Notes under the pieces: generated by a model
What the model was told of the DNA's origin: nothing
The model's input: the letters and a program-made list of their open reading frames with translations, nothing else
Databases searched by the model: none
In this document: positions 37,064-46,129 of the stretch, piece after piece
How the letters are laid out: the number at the start of each line of letters is the position of its first letter
Position numbering within the stretch: the first letter of the stretch is position 1
Assembly (NCBI GenBank): GCA_018434325.1
Contig: JAHDPO010000049.1
Span: 58,534-122,533, forward strand
Source: Clostridia bacterium
Lineage (GTDB): Bacteria > Bacillota > Peptococcia > DRI-13 > UBA5745
Direction: 5' to 3'
Length of the DNA stretch: 64,000 nucleotides
Made by a program: the position numbers and the translations under genes

Positions 37064-38416
37064 GTGATGAATACCACACTAATTATTGTATCTCTGGCCT
37101 TATCTATTGGACTACTGGTTTTTCTCACGGTTAAAATTAAGCTCCATCCCTTTTTTGCTTTAACGATTTGTGCTTTTGTTTATGGTATAATAACAGGACT
37201 GTCTGTTCCGGAAATCGTAAGCGCATTCTCAGCCGGTATGGGCGGCACTATTGCCGGTATTGGCGTAGTTATCGCCATCGGCACCGTCATGGGCAGCCTT
37301 TTGGAAAAAAGCGGCGCCGCTGAAACGATGGCCCGTACCATACTTAAAATAACCGGCCCCAAGCGCGCCGATCTGGGCCTGGCCGTCACGGGCTATTTTG
37401 TATCCATTCCCGTATTTTGTGATTCCGCCTTTGTCCTGCTTTCGCCCTTAGCCCGCCGGCTCAGCCGGGATACCAAGACCAGCATGACCACCATGGCCAT
37501 TGCTTTGGGCATGGGCCTTCACGCTACTCATATGCTGGTACCGCCTACCCCCGGTCCCCTGGCCGTAACCGGCATTTTGGGCGCCGATCTGGGTCTGGTT
37601 ATTTTGCTGGGCATGGTGGTTTCTATACCCGTCACTTTGGTCGGCTACTACCTGGGCCGCTTTTTTGGCCGCAAATACTATTATCTCCCTACGGAAATTG
37701 AGGAGACGGTTGTGGACGACAGCCGCCTGCCGGGACCAGTCCAGTCTTTCCTGCCTATCCTGCTGCCCATCTTCCTTATGCTTTTGCATACTATTGCTTC
37801 TTTGGATGCGGCGCCTTTTGGCAAAGATAATTTCATCACCGCACTGCTGTCCGCCATCGGCCAGCCTGTTACCGCTTTACTGATCGGCCTGATCTGCGCT
37901 TTCGTCACCTATAAGACTCTCTATCCGGAGGACAAAAAAGTCTGGACCTTTGACGGGGAATTTGGCGAATCCCTGAAGACGGCCGGCCAGATCGTTCTCA
38001 TCGTGGGCGCAGGCGGCGCTTTTGCCACAGTATTAAAAACCAGCCATCTGGAAACCATTGTCCAGCAGTATTTCTCCAGCATCACCCTGGGCATCCTGGT
38101 TCCCTTTATTATTGGCGCTATCTTCCGCACTTGCATCGGTTCCGGCACCGTAGGCATGATCACTGCCGCCTCCATGCTGCTGCCTCTGCTAAATATTCTG
38201 GGATTCACGACGCCGATAGGCCTGGTTATCGCTATGCTGGCCTGCGCCGCCGGAGGTTTTATGGTATTTCACGGCAACGATGATTTCTTCTGGGTGATTA
38301 CGTCCACTTCCGAAATGAAGCCGGAGGTTGCTTACAAAACTCTGCCCATCATCAGCGTCGCTCAGGCTCTTACCGCCTTAGCCATGGTCTTTATTTTACA
38401 ATTTATCTTCCTTTGA
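37064..38416 (+). CDS. GntP family permease
   Basis: 450-residue proton symporter of the GntP family (gluconate, D-serine, related hydroxy- and amino acids). About 12-14 membrane helices. Family segments: TVMGSLLEKSGAAETMARTILK, GYFVSIPVFCDSAFVLLSPLARRL, HMLVPPTPGPLAVTGILGADLG and CIGSGTVGMITAASM. Directly upstream (36 bp) of a D-threonine aldolase/D-serine dehydratase-like gene, which favours a D-hydroxy amino acid (as for DsdX) over gluconate. Substrate inferred only. Confidence 0.88.
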   Translation: MMNTTLIIVSLALSIGLLVFLTVKIKLHPFFALTICAFVYGIITGLSVPEIVSAFSAGMGGTIAGIGVVIAIGTVMGSLLEKSGAAETMARTILKITGPKRADLGLAVTGYFVSIPVFCDSAFVLLSPLARRLSRDTKTSMTTMAIALGMGLHATHMLVPPTPGPLAVTGILGADLGLVILLGMVVSIPVTLVGYYLGRFFGRKYYYLPTEIEETVVDDSRLPGPVQSFLPILLPIFLMLLHTIASLDAAPFGKDNFITALLSAIGQPVTALLIGLICAFVTYKTLYPEDKKVWTFDGEFGESLKTAGQIVLIVGAGGAFATVLKTSHLETIVQQYFSSITLGILVPFIIGAIFRTCIGSGTVGMITAASMLLPLLNILGFTTPIGLVIAMLACAAGGFMVFHGNDDFFWVITSTSEMKPEVAYKTLPIISVAQALTALAMVFILQFIFL

Positions 38417-38452
38417 TCAACCAATATTATACCGGAAGGGAATGATTACTAT

Positions 38453-39571
38453 ATGAAAAAACAGGAGCTTGCCACCCCCGCCGTCCTTGTGGATTTGGAT
38501 ATTTTAGAAAGCAATCTGAAAAAATACCAGGAACTATGCAATAAATATGGCAAAGAGCTTTGGCCTATGACCAAAACCCACAAAAGTACGGAAATCGCCA
38601 GGATGCAAAAGGCTTTCGGCGCCACAGGCTTTTTGGGAGGCACTTTAGATGAATGCGAGGCTTTTTGCGAGGCCGGTATGGAAACCATAATGTATGCTTA
38701 TCCGGCAGCATCTGAACCCAATCTTTCCCGGGTCATTGCTCTGTCTCAAAAATGCCATTTCATTATCCGTCTGGACTGCATAGAAAATGCCCGGGCTATC
38801 AGCGAGGCGGCGGAGCGGGCAGGGGTTACCGTCAATTATACAATTATTGTGGACAGCGGTTTGCACCGCTTCGGCGTGGCTCCGGAAAAGGTCGCAGACT
38901 TTGCCAATGCCCTCCGGGAACTGCCGGCCCTCTGCTTCAAAGGGATTTCCAGCCATCCCGGCCATGTCTACGGTGCGCAAAACCATGACGATCTGGCCAA
39001 ATACGTCGATGATGAGAGAAATGCCATGATGACGGCTGCCTCTGCTTTAAGGGAAGCCGGTTATGCTTTGGAAATCATCAGCAGCGGTTCTACGCCCACC
39101 TTTGCCGGATCAATAGCCGATGAAAATATTAATATCTATCATCCCGGCAACTATGTATTTAACGACGCCATCCAGCTTTCCATTGCGGTGGCAGAGGAGG
39201 CAGAATGCGCTTTGAGCCTTTATGCCACCATCATTTCAAAACCGAGGGAAGATATGTTTATCATTGACGCCGGCTCCAAATGCTTCGGTCTTGACCAGGG
39301 AGCTCACGGCAATAGCAGCATTTCCGGCTTCGGCTGGGTGAAAGGCCATCCCCAGCTGTCGCTGGTTGGTTTGTCCGAAGAAGTAGGCAAGCTTAAGATT
39401 CAGGGTGAAACCCGGCTTAAGGTAGGCGACAAGATCGAAATCATCCCCAACCATTCTTGCGTGCCGGCTAATCTCACTTCATTTCTTGTAGGCTGCCGCC
39501 AGGACAATGTGGAAAGAACCCTGTCAGTAGACATCAGGGAAAACAGTAAGAACCCTGTACCGGAAAAATAA
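38453..39571 (+). CDS. D-threonine aldolase/D-serine ammonia-lyase-like PLP enzyme
   Basis: 372-residue fold type III PLP enzyme of the alanine racemase N-terminal (DSD1/D-threonine aldolase) family. The PLP lysine lies in LWPMTKTHKSTEIARMQ (about residue 43), VDLDILESNLKKYQ is the entry strand, and the C-terminal beta domain holds the metal-binding His-x-Cys pattern (IIPNHSCVPANLTS). Acts on D-threonine, D-serine or 3-hydroxy-D-aspartate. Cotranscribed with the GntP permease, making an uptake-plus-degradation pair. Terminator 14 bp after the stop. Confidence 0.87.
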   Translation: MKKQELATPAVLVDLDILESNLKKYQELCNKYGKELWPMTKTHKSTEIARMQKAFGATGFLGGTLDECEAFCEAGMETIMYAYPAASEPNLSRVIALSQKCHFIIRLDCIENARAISEAAERAGVTVNYTIIVDSGLHRFGVAPEKVADFANALRELPALCFKGISSHPGHVYGAQNHDDLAKYVDDERNAMMTAASALREAGYALEIISSGSTPTFAGSIADENINIYHPGNYVFNDAIQLSIAVAEEAECALSLYATIISKPREDMFIIDAGSKCFGLDQGAHGNSSISGFGWVKGHPQLSLVGLSEEVGKLKIQGETRLKVGDKIEIIPNHSCVPANLTSFLVGCRQDNVERTLSVDIRENSKNPVPEK

Positions 39572-39584
39572 TATATTGAAGAAA

Positions 39585-39623
39585 AAGGCTTCGGATCAGC
39601 GAATAGTCCGAAGCCTTATTTTT
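39585..39623 (+). terminator. Terminator behind the D-amino acid operon
   Basis: AAGGCTTCGGA (39585-39595) pairs with TCCGAAGCCTT (39607-39617), followed by ATTTTTA. The 11-bp stem is perfect. Confidence 0.9.
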
Positions 39624-39721
39624 ATGGCTATTACCTTGTGTCCGGCACGTAATTATGATACAACTATCTCACAGCAGGCAGTAAATATCTATGCCAAATT
39701 CACTTTTTAGCGGGAGAGGAC

Positions 39722-41833
39722 ATGACAAAACAAATTGTAATGGTCACTGAAGGAGCCGCCTCAGCGGGTTTCTACAATAGTCTACTGCTGGATCTGTTTG
39801 GCAGTACGCTACAGCTGCATAATTTCAGCATTGAAGAAGGAGTACCCGAAAGTCTGCCCGATGGAGATTTGTATTTGATTGGCGCTACCTCTTCCAATGT
39901 CTTCAGCTATGTGATCTCGCTGATCCCCTCCAGCAAAAATATAGTGCTGATTACACTGACCTTTCAAAAAAGCCAGTTGGAGCCCTTGCAGCAAATTCCC
40001 CAAGGGACTCGGGCCTTGCTGGTAAATCTCAGCGTCAACATGGCCATTGAGACTATCGCCGAGCTAAATCGCCTGGGTATCACTCACATCAACATGATAC
40101 CGGCAGCCCCCAATATGCAGGAGCCGCCTGCAGCTGAACTTGTTATTACACCGGGAGAACGGCGGTATGCGCCCGCAGGCGTCAGCCGGATCCTGGATAT
40201 CGGCAGCCGGGTTTTTACCTGCGAAACCCTTACAGAAATTGCCCTTAAGCTAGGCTATACCTGGTTTTTGCGCAGTAAAAAGTATCACGCTTATCTGGAC
40301 ATGCTGGTAGAATCGGGACAGAGCGTGGCTATGCTCCGCCTGGAAAGTCTGCGGATGGAAAACTACCTGGATATGCTGATGAGTGCGCTGGATATGGGGG
40401 TTCTGGGTGTAAATACGACCGGAGAAGTATTTGCCGCCAATGCCATGGCACAGACTATTATCGGCATGAGCCGGGAAGTGATCGGCAGGACACTCCATGA
40501 AGCCGCTCCCGGGATTGATCAGGTTATTCTCCAGGAGAGCAAGGATAAAAGAGCTTCTAAGCTGATTATGATCAACGGCTCCCCTATCACCATATCCACG
40601 GTTCCGGTATTCTGGCAGGGGGACCCGGTAGGTTGCTTTGTTCTGCTGCAGCGCTTCACCGATGAGGAAAAACGGCAGCACCAGTTTCGTTTGCAGCTCT
40701 GCCACCGGGGTTATAAGTCCAAATATACTTTTGACGATATTGTGGGGGAAAGCCCCTCCATAGTGCGAGCCAAAAATGTAGCCCGAAAGATGGCGCAAAC
40801 GGACTCTTCCATTTTGCTAACCGGCGAAAGCGGCACCGGCAAAGAGCTGTTTGCTCATTCCATCCATTGGGCCTCGACCCGTCGGGATATGTCCTTTGTG
40901 GCCATCAACTGCGGAGCCTTGCCCGAGTCCCTGCTGGAAAGCGAGCTCTTCGGCTACGCCGAGGGAGCTTTTACAGGGGCCAAAAAAGGCGGCAAGCTGG
41001 GGCTTTTTGAATATGCTCACAAAGGCACCCTGTTTTTGGATGAGATCGAGGGCATGAGCCAAAATCTTCAGCTTAAGCTGCTGCGGGTACTGCAGGAAAA
41101 AGAAATGATGCGGGTGGGGGACGACCGAATCATCGCCGTTGATGTACGGATCATTGCCGCCTCCAACGAAAACATTTTAAATATGGTGCGCCAGGGAGCC
41201 TTCCGACGTGATCTCTACTATAGACTCAATACACTGCCCATTAATATACCGCCCCTGAGAGATCGGGAAGAAGATTTGTTTTTAATCATGGAAGCGATAC
41301 AGCGCAAGCTGGGGACCGGCTTTCGCCTTTCCCCCCAGGCCAGGGAAATATTTCGCAGCTATTGTTGGGATGGCAATGTGCGGGAGTTGATCAATATTGT
41401 GGAGTATCTGCGCTTTGCAGACAAAGATCTAATTGAGGCTCAGGATCTGCCCCAGATTATGCTTGAGAAATATGGAGTTTTCTCCATGCCATTCCTGGGG
41501 CCGGCAACGACGGCAACTCCACCGGCAGCAGAGGCGAAATCTCTATTTCGGCAATCCGACCAACAAAGCGATGCTTTGGCAGCTCTGGGGCAGGTAGCCG
41601 GCGGCAAGGAAGAGGCCTACACCTTCGTGCTGCAAACTCTGCTGGCAGCAGTGGCGGGCTTGGGCCGGGGCGCCCTCTGTCAAACTGCCCGGGAGCAGGG
41701 CATTTATTTGACGGAACAGGAAGTACGGGGCATCTTGATTCGGCTTAATGAATTGGGTCTGGTCTCCGTCTCCCGGGGCCGGGGTGGCAGCCGGCTGACC
41801 AAAAAGGGCGCGGCCATAGCCACCCGATTATAA
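39722..41833 (+). CDS. Sigma-54 dependent activator with PrpR-like sensor and winged-helix tail
   Basis: 703-residue bacterial enhancer-binding protein. The N-terminal ~180 residues resemble the PrpR_N (propionate regulator) sensor. A PAS domain follows (about 210-315; LDMLMSALDMGVLGVNTTGEVFAANAMAQ), then a full AAA+ domain: Walker A GESGTGKE, the sigma-54 contact loop GAFTGA and Walker B GTLFLDEIEG. The C-terminal ~65 residues look like a winged helix (GALCQTAREQGIYLTEQEVRGILIRLNELGLVSVSRG) rather than the usual Fis-type HTH. It likely acts on the sigma-54 promoter found next to it, upstream of the MalY gene. Ribosome site GGGAGAGGA. Confidence 0.9.
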   Translation: MTKQIVMVTEGAASAGFYNSLLLDLFGSTLQLHNFSIEEGVPESLPDGDLYLIGATSSNVFSYVISLIPSSKNIVLITLTFQKSQLEPLQQIPQGTRALLVNLSVNMAIETIAELNRLGITHINMIPAAPNMQEPPAAELVITPGERRYAPAGVSRILDIGSRVFTCETLTEIALKLGYTWFLRSKKYHAYLDMLVESGQSVAMLRLESLRMENYLDMLMSALDMGVLGVNTTGEVFAANAMAQTIIGMSREVIGRTLHEAAPGIDQVILQESKDKRASKLIMINGSPITISTVPVFWQGDPVGCFVLLQRFTDEEKRQHQFRLQLCHRGYKSKYTFDDIVGESPSIVRAKNVARKMAQTDSSILLTGESGTGKELFAHSIHWASTRRDMSFVAINCGALPESLLESELFGYAEGAFTGAKKGGKLGLFEYAHKGTLFLDEIEGMSQNLQLKLLRVLQEKEMMRVGDDRIIAVDVRIIAASNENILNMVRQGAFRRDLYYRLNTLPINIPPLRDREEDLFLIMEAIQRKLGTGFRLSPQAREIFRSYCWDGNVRELINIVEYLRFADKDLIEAQDLPQIMLEKYGVFSMPFLGPATTATPPAAEAKSLFRQSDQQSDALAALGQVAGGKEEAYTFVLQTLLAAVAGLGRGALCQTAREQGIYLTEQEVRGILIRLNELGLVSVSRGRGGSRLTKKGAAIATRL

Positions 41834-41878
41834 CGCCTCGTTATAAATATAGATTAATACAACATAAGGAAAATGCAA

Positions 41879-41915
41879 AGAGACGGCTTCTTTAAGGAGG
41901 CCGTCTCTCGTTTTT
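41879..41915 (+). terminator. Terminator of the sigma-54 activator gene
   Basis: AGAGACGGC (41879-41887) pairs with GCCGTCTCT (41900-41908), followed by CG and a T5 run. 46 bp after the stop. Confidence 0.88.
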
Positions 41916-41946
41916 GGGGCACAAAAGCATGTTCGATTATTAGGTT

Positions 41947-41986
41947 AAACAATAGGTTGAAGTTGCAAATCTTCATCCTATTGTTT
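41947..41986 (+). promoter_or_regulatory. Candidate enhancer (UAS) inverted repeat
   Basis: 16-bp arms AAACAATAGGTTGAAG and CTTCATCCTATTGTTT (15 of 16 complementary) with an 8-base spacer. The centre lies about 100 bp upstream of the predicted sigma-54 start, the normal distance for an enhancer-binding site. A separate terminator already exists upstream and no T-run follows, so a terminator role is unlikely. Confidence 0.6.
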
Positions 41987-42040
41987 TATAAAATCCTTTT
42001 CGTTTAATTGATAAATCAAGGTTTAGAATCAAAAAATGGC

Positions 42041-42056
42041 TGGCATCATATTTGCT
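42041..42056 (+). promoter_or_regulatory. Sigma-54 (-24/-12) promoter
   Basis: TGGCATCATATTTGCT fits the -24/-12 pattern TGGCACnnnnnTTGCW with GG and GC exactly 10 bases apart. It sits about 50 bp upstream of the lyase start codon and next to a gene for a sigma-54 activator with a GAFTGA loop. Confidence 0.8.
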
Positions 42057-42105
42057 ATATACATCAGGCAATCAGAATATTCAGCCCATAGAAAGAGGTG
42101 CCCCC

Positions 42106-43275
42106 ATGCAATACAATTTTGATGTTCAAATTGATCGCAGTCAAAACTATGCCGCCAAGCTGGAAGAGTCCCTTCTCAACTTTGGCACAAAGGAAGTAAT
42201 CCCACTATGGATTGCAGATATGGATTTTCGCACCGCCCAGCCCATTATTGACGCCATCAAAGCCCGGGCGGATCAAGGAATCTTCGGCTATACCTTCCGG
42301 CCCGACGACTATTTCGAGGCAGTTATCAGCTGGCAGCGCCGCCGCCACGGCTATAGTCCCGACATAAAGAAAATGGCCTTTGCTCCCGGCGTAATACCTT
42401 CTCTGCGGATATTCCTGAACCTGTTTACCCAGCCGGGGGATAAAATATTAATCCAACAGCCTGTGTATCACCCTTTTGCCGACATTGTGGAAAACAGCAA
42501 CCGCACACTGGTGGTCAATCCTCTGCGACGGGATAATTCAGGTTTCTACACTATGGATGCAGCTGACTTTGAACGCAAAGCCAAAGAAGGCGTCAAATAT
42601 TTTATCCTCTGTAACCCCCATAACCCGGTAGGCCGGGTCTGGAGCAAGAAAGAGCTAAAAGAAATCGGAGATATCTGTGTACGTTACGGCGTAGGTATCC
42701 TATCCGATGAAATCCACGGCGACCTGGTGCTTCACGGTAATAAACATACGGTAATGGCCACTATCTCTCCCGAGATTGCAGCCATTACCACCACCTTTAT
42801 TTCTCCCAGCAAAACTTTCAATCTGGCGGGGCTGCAAGCCTCATCTACTATTTTTGATACGGCGGAACACAAGGAACAATATCTCAAAGCCCTTAAGGAG
42901 ATGGATATTGCCCGCAACAATTGCTTTAGCCTGGCAGCCACCATGGCCGCCTACAACGAGGGAGAAGAATGGCTGGAACAGCTTCTAATCTATGTAGAAG
43001 AAAACTTGCAGTTTATCGGTGATTATTGCCGGCAACACCTGCCCTTAATCAAGGCCAATAAGCCTGAGGCTACTTACCTATGCTGGCTGGATATGAGAGA
43101 ACTTAAGATGGGAGATGATGCGCTTCAAGAATTCTTAGTCAAAAAGGCGGGGCTGGCCCTTAGTCAGGGCTGCAGCTTTGGTCAAGGCGGCCAAGGTTTT
43201 ATGCGTCTGAATGCGGCCTGCCCCAGAAGCACTTTGACAAAAGCTCTGGAACAACTGCGGGTGGCTCTATCCTAA
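42106..43275 (+). CDS. MalY/PatB-type PLP aminotransferase or C-S lyase
   Basis: 389-residue fold type I PLP enzyme of the MalY/PatB family (cystathionine beta-lyase-like). Features: IPLWIADMDFRTAQPIIDAI, QQPVYHPFADIV, CNPHNPVGRVWSKKEL (PLP pocket Asn), LSDEIHGDLVLHG (PLP Asp), SPSKTFNLAGLQ with the Schiff-base Lys, and FMRLNAACPR (substrate Arg). The start at 42106 has AGAGGTG upstream; an in-frame TTG at 42052 lies inside the -12 element and cannot be used. Controlled by the sigma-54 promoter. Paired with the NhaC gene. Confidence 0.88.
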   Translation: MQYNFDVQIDRSQNYAAKLEESLLNFGTKEVIPLWIADMDFRTAQPIIDAIKARADQGIFGYTFRPDDYFEAVISWQRRRHGYSPDIKKMAFAPGVIPSLRIFLNLFTQPGDKILIQQPVYHPFADIVENSNRTLVVNPLRRDNSGFYTMDAADFERKAKEGVKYFILCNPHNPVGRVWSKKELKEIGDICVRYGVGILSDEIHGDLVLHGNKHTVMATISPEIAAITTTFISPSKTFNLAGLQASSTIFDTAEHKEQYLKALKEMDIARNNCFSLAATMAAYNEGEEWLEQLLIYVEENLQFIGDYCRQHLPLIKANKPEATYLCWLDMRELKMGDDALQEFLVKKAGLALSQGCSFGQGGQGFMRLNAACPRSTLTKALEQLRVALS

Positions 43276-43306
43276 TTAACCATTATAATAATAGGAGGGT
43301 ATGAAC

Positions 43307-44674
43307 ATGAATCAAGAAAACAATGGCAAGAAGTACGGCTTTTCTGCATTTATACCTCTATTCATTTTCCTGGCGCTCTACATTGGCAGCGGTCTGACCT
43401 TTACGGCTCTGGGTTACGAAGGCGCCTTTAAGCAGTTTCCCAGGCACGTAGCCCTGATCATCGGTTTAGCTTGTGCCCTGTTGATGAATCCCAAAATGAA
43501 GCTGGATAAAAAGATCGATGTGTTTTGCGGCAATGCAGGTAACCCCGGAGTTATGCTGATTGGCCTGATCTATCTGCTGGCCGGCGGCTTCCAAGGCGCA
43601 GCCAGCGCCATGGGCGGCGTTGACTCCGTCGTTAATCTGGGCCTGCGTTTCATTCCCGCCTCTCTGCTGATTCCCGGCATTTTCCTGATTTCCTGCTTTA
43701 TCTCCACGGCTATCGGCACCTCCATGGGTACTATTGCAGCCATGGCGCCCATTGCTATCGGCGTAGCCTCCAAGGGCAATCTGAATATGGCCATTGCCTG
43801 CTCAGCGGTCATCGGCGGCGCCTATTTCGGCGATAATCTGTCCATTATCTCTGACACCACCATCTCAGCCACCCAGGGCGTAGGCTGTGAGATGAAAGAT
43901 AAATTTAAAATGAACTTTTTGATTGCCCTGCCGGCAGCTTTAGTGGCTGTGATCATGTATGCTCTCGTCGGCGGCACCGGGGTAATCGAAGGGGATTTAG
44001 AGTATCACATCGTCCGCATTATCCCCTACTTTGTGGTACTGGCAACGGCTCTTATGGGCTTTAATGTAGCCGGGGTCCTGTTCGTCGGCATTGTCATGTG
44101 CGGCATCATCGGTCTGGCCACCGGCGTAGTAGGCTTCTTTGAATATATCCAAGCCATCGGCAACGGCATGTCCGATATGATGAGCATCACTATTGTAGCG
44201 ATTCTGATTTCCGGTCTGATCGGGCTAATCAGGGAATATGGCGGTGTGGAATGGCTGATTAACACCATCACCTCAAAAATCGCAGACCGCAAGGGCGCTG
44301 AATACGGCATCTCCCTGCTGTCCGGCCTTTTGTCCATCGCTCTGGTCAACAACACCATCGCTATTATTATTTCAGCGCCCATTGCTAAGGAGATCGGCGC
44401 CACCTACCATATTTCTCCCAAGCGGCTGGCCAGCCTGCTGGATATCTTCGCCTGTGCTTTCCTGGCTCTGTGCCCCCATGACGGCGGCATGCTCATCATG
44501 ACCGGCCTGACTAACGTATCTCCTATTGAGGTATTAAAATACTCTTTCTATATCTTTGCCCTCATCATCGCTTCGGTGATTACCATTCAACTGGGTTTGC
44601 TGCGTACTCCTGAAGAAAAAGAATATGCTGCCCGGCATAGCGAAGCTGCCCAGGCTATCGATTCACACCATTAA
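43307..44674 (+). CDS. NhaC-family Na+/H+ antiporter
   Basis: About 455 residues, 12 or so membrane helices of the NhaC family (ion transporter superfamily): GNPGVMLIGLIYLLAGGFQGA, TSMGTIAAMAPIAIG, GGAYFGDNLSIISDTTISATQG (a recurrent NhaC motif). The second ATG at 43307 has AGGAGG at 8 bases; the first at 43301 is too close. 31 bp after the PLP enzyme. The family also includes malate/lactate exchange (MleN) and amino-acid-linked antiporters, so it may carry a substrate or product of the lyase instead of plain sodium. Confidence 0.87.
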   Translation: MNQENNGKKYGFSAFIPLFIFLALYIGSGLTFTALGYEGAFKQFPRHVALIIGLACALLMNPKMKLDKKIDVFCGNAGNPGVMLIGLIYLLAGGFQGAASAMGGVDSVVNLGLRFIPASLLIPGIFLISCFISTAIGTSMGTIAAMAPIAIGVASKGNLNMAIACSAVIGGAYFGDNLSIISDTTISATQGVGCEMKDKFKMNFLIALPAALVAVIMYALVGGTGVIEGDLEYHIVRIIPYFVVLATALMGFNVAGVLFVGIVMCGIIGLATGVVGFFEYIQAIGNGMSDMMSITIVAILISGLIGLIREYGGVEWLINTITSKIADRKGAEYGISLLSGLLSIALVNNTIAIIISAPIAKEIGATYHISPKRLASLLDIFACAFLALCPHDGGMLIMTGLTNVSPIEVLKYSFYIFALIIASVITIQLGLLRTPEEKEYAARHSEAAQAIDSHH

Positions 44675-44709
44675 TACTTCAAATACTTCCTCCTCCCCTC
44701 ACTTCCTGC

Positions 44710-46116
44710 CTAATCCCAGCTCAGACTCAAGGGCCGGCCATAGAGAGGACGCAGGCCAAGCCGGTCGTTGGCATAGAGGTCGCGGCTGCTGCTGTGCTCG
44801 TATATGCCGGCATAGGCAAGGCCGGCTTTTTCATAAACCAGCAAATAGGGATTGCTGCTGCGCCAGTCCTGATAAAAAGCCATGGCCAGCTTCTCCCCGT
44901 TATAGGTCATTACTATATCGCCAAAGGGCAAATAGGTATCGGCGGCTTGGCGAAAATCATTAAAGTTGCCGTTTATGGCTATTTTATAGCCTTCACCTTC
45001 CTCATCGTTAATCACGCAAAAGCTATAATCGGCAAAAACCACAATAAAAGAATCGTCAAAGGCCCTAAACTCCCAGAGACCAGCCTCGGCTTCCTGCCGG
45101 GGCAGCTCTATTTTTTGGCGCAATTTCATGGTCTGCCGTTCAATTACCGACAGCATCATTCGGCTTTCTTCACCATCTCCTTCGCCTTTTTCCTCAGTGA
45201 TCAAAAGAAGATCTTCCCGATCCCTGCCGGCCAAAAGCCCGCGTCCCCGGTCATCCTCATGTTCGAAGGGATAGACCAGCTTCATTTCTTTTGGCTTAGG
45301 CCGGACGTTGCCGCTGAGCGCCCCCATCTCTCCCAGGCTTTCCAGAGGCAGCAAATGAACGCCTGCCAAAGCTGCCGGCAAAGACGCCGATTCAGCAGTC
45401 CCTTCGTGATAGCGCTGCACATCAACGATATAGTAGCAGCCATCCGCTGTATCTGCTCCTTTGGCTTCAATGCCTATGCCATGCTCGATATCATTGCTTT
45501 CCACATCGACAACAGCTCCTGTTTTATCCTTAGCCACCTTCACTTTGATCTTATGATTGACCTCCACCGGTATCCGGAAATAGCTTGTCAAATCCCCTAT
45601 AATTTCCTGATTCATTTCCAAAGCTCTGTAGGGGAAAGAAATGTCTATGGTCAGAGGATAATATTCGTAATAATCTTTGAGAAACAAGATCTCTTCCCGG
45701 TTCTCTCCCGGAAGGGTTCTCTCCGCCACATCCAAAATCGGCTCCATGATCATTCCGCTTTCTTGTTCCCAGGCCAAGTCAAGATTGCCGCTCATGCCAA
45801 AATTGGTATTGACATAGACATTGATCCAGAACTGCCGCTCCTGCCTTTCTTCCTCTTGCCTGGTTTGGCTGAAACGGAAATCCACCTCACTTTTTTTATC
45901 CGTGCCCGGAAGAGTAACAATATTCCAAAGCAGGTGGTTGTTGCAGGTTAATTTATTGGTCAACGTAAGGCCGGAGGCGACAGCTTTGTCTCCCAAAAGT
46001 GTCTTTTCCTCGACAAGGATTTTGTCCTTGGGCTGATCTACCCAGACCCAGCCATAATAAAAAACGCCCACAGCTAAAATCAGAAAAACCAATACTAAGC
46101 CTAAGCTCTTTCGCAT
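44710..46116 (-). CDS. Membrane-anchored hypothetical protein of the ABC operon
   Basis: About 469 residues. One N-terminal membrane anchor (SLGLVLVFLILAVGVFYYGWVW), then a large extracytoplasmic, beta-rich domain with no recognised family. It contains acidic segments (EEKGEGDGEES). The last third (YEKAGLAYAGIYEHS...) may form beta-propeller-like blades. ATG 46116 follows GGGAGG by 8 bases. It is the last gene of the GntR-controlled operon and presumably acts with the ABC transporter. No function proposed. Confidence 0.65.
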   Translation of the reverse strand: MRKSLGLVLVFLILAVGVFYYGWVWVDQPKDKILVEEKTLLGDKAVASGLTLTNKLTCNNHLLWNIVTLPGTDKKSEVDFRFSQTRQEEERQERQFWINVYVNTNFGMSGNLDLAWEQESGMIMEPILDVAERTLPGENREEILFLKDYYEYYPLTIDISFPYRALEMNQEIIGDLTSYFRIPVEVNHKIKVKVAKDKTGAVVDVESNDIEHGIGIEAKGADTADGCYYIVDVQRYHEGTAESASLPAALAGVHLLPLESLGEMGALSGNVRPKPKEMKLVYPFEHEDDRGRGLLAGRDREDLLLITEEKGEGDGEESRMMLSVIERQTMKLRQKIELPRQEAEAGLWEFRAFDDSFIVVFADYSFCVINDEEGEGYKIAINGNFNDFRQAADTYLPFGDIVMTYNGEKLAMAFYQDWRSSNPYLLVYEKAGLAYAGIYEHSSSRDLYANDRLGLRPLYGRPLSLSWD

Positions 46117-46129
46117 AACCGGGTCCTCC

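Noticed and set aside
39650..39675. Possible second sigma-54 promoter before the activator gene (GGCACG followed by TTATGA)
   Set aside because: The -12 GC is missing at the required distance, so it does not meet the consensus.
42052..42105. Upstream TTG start for the MalY-type enzyme
   Set aside because: The TTG is the -12 element of the sigma-54 promoter; family N-terminus and ribosome site point to ATG 42106.
44625..44963. 112-residue plus-strand frame after NhaC
   Set aside because: Overlaps the coding end of the minus-strand membrane-anchored protein and has no ribosome site or recognisable content.
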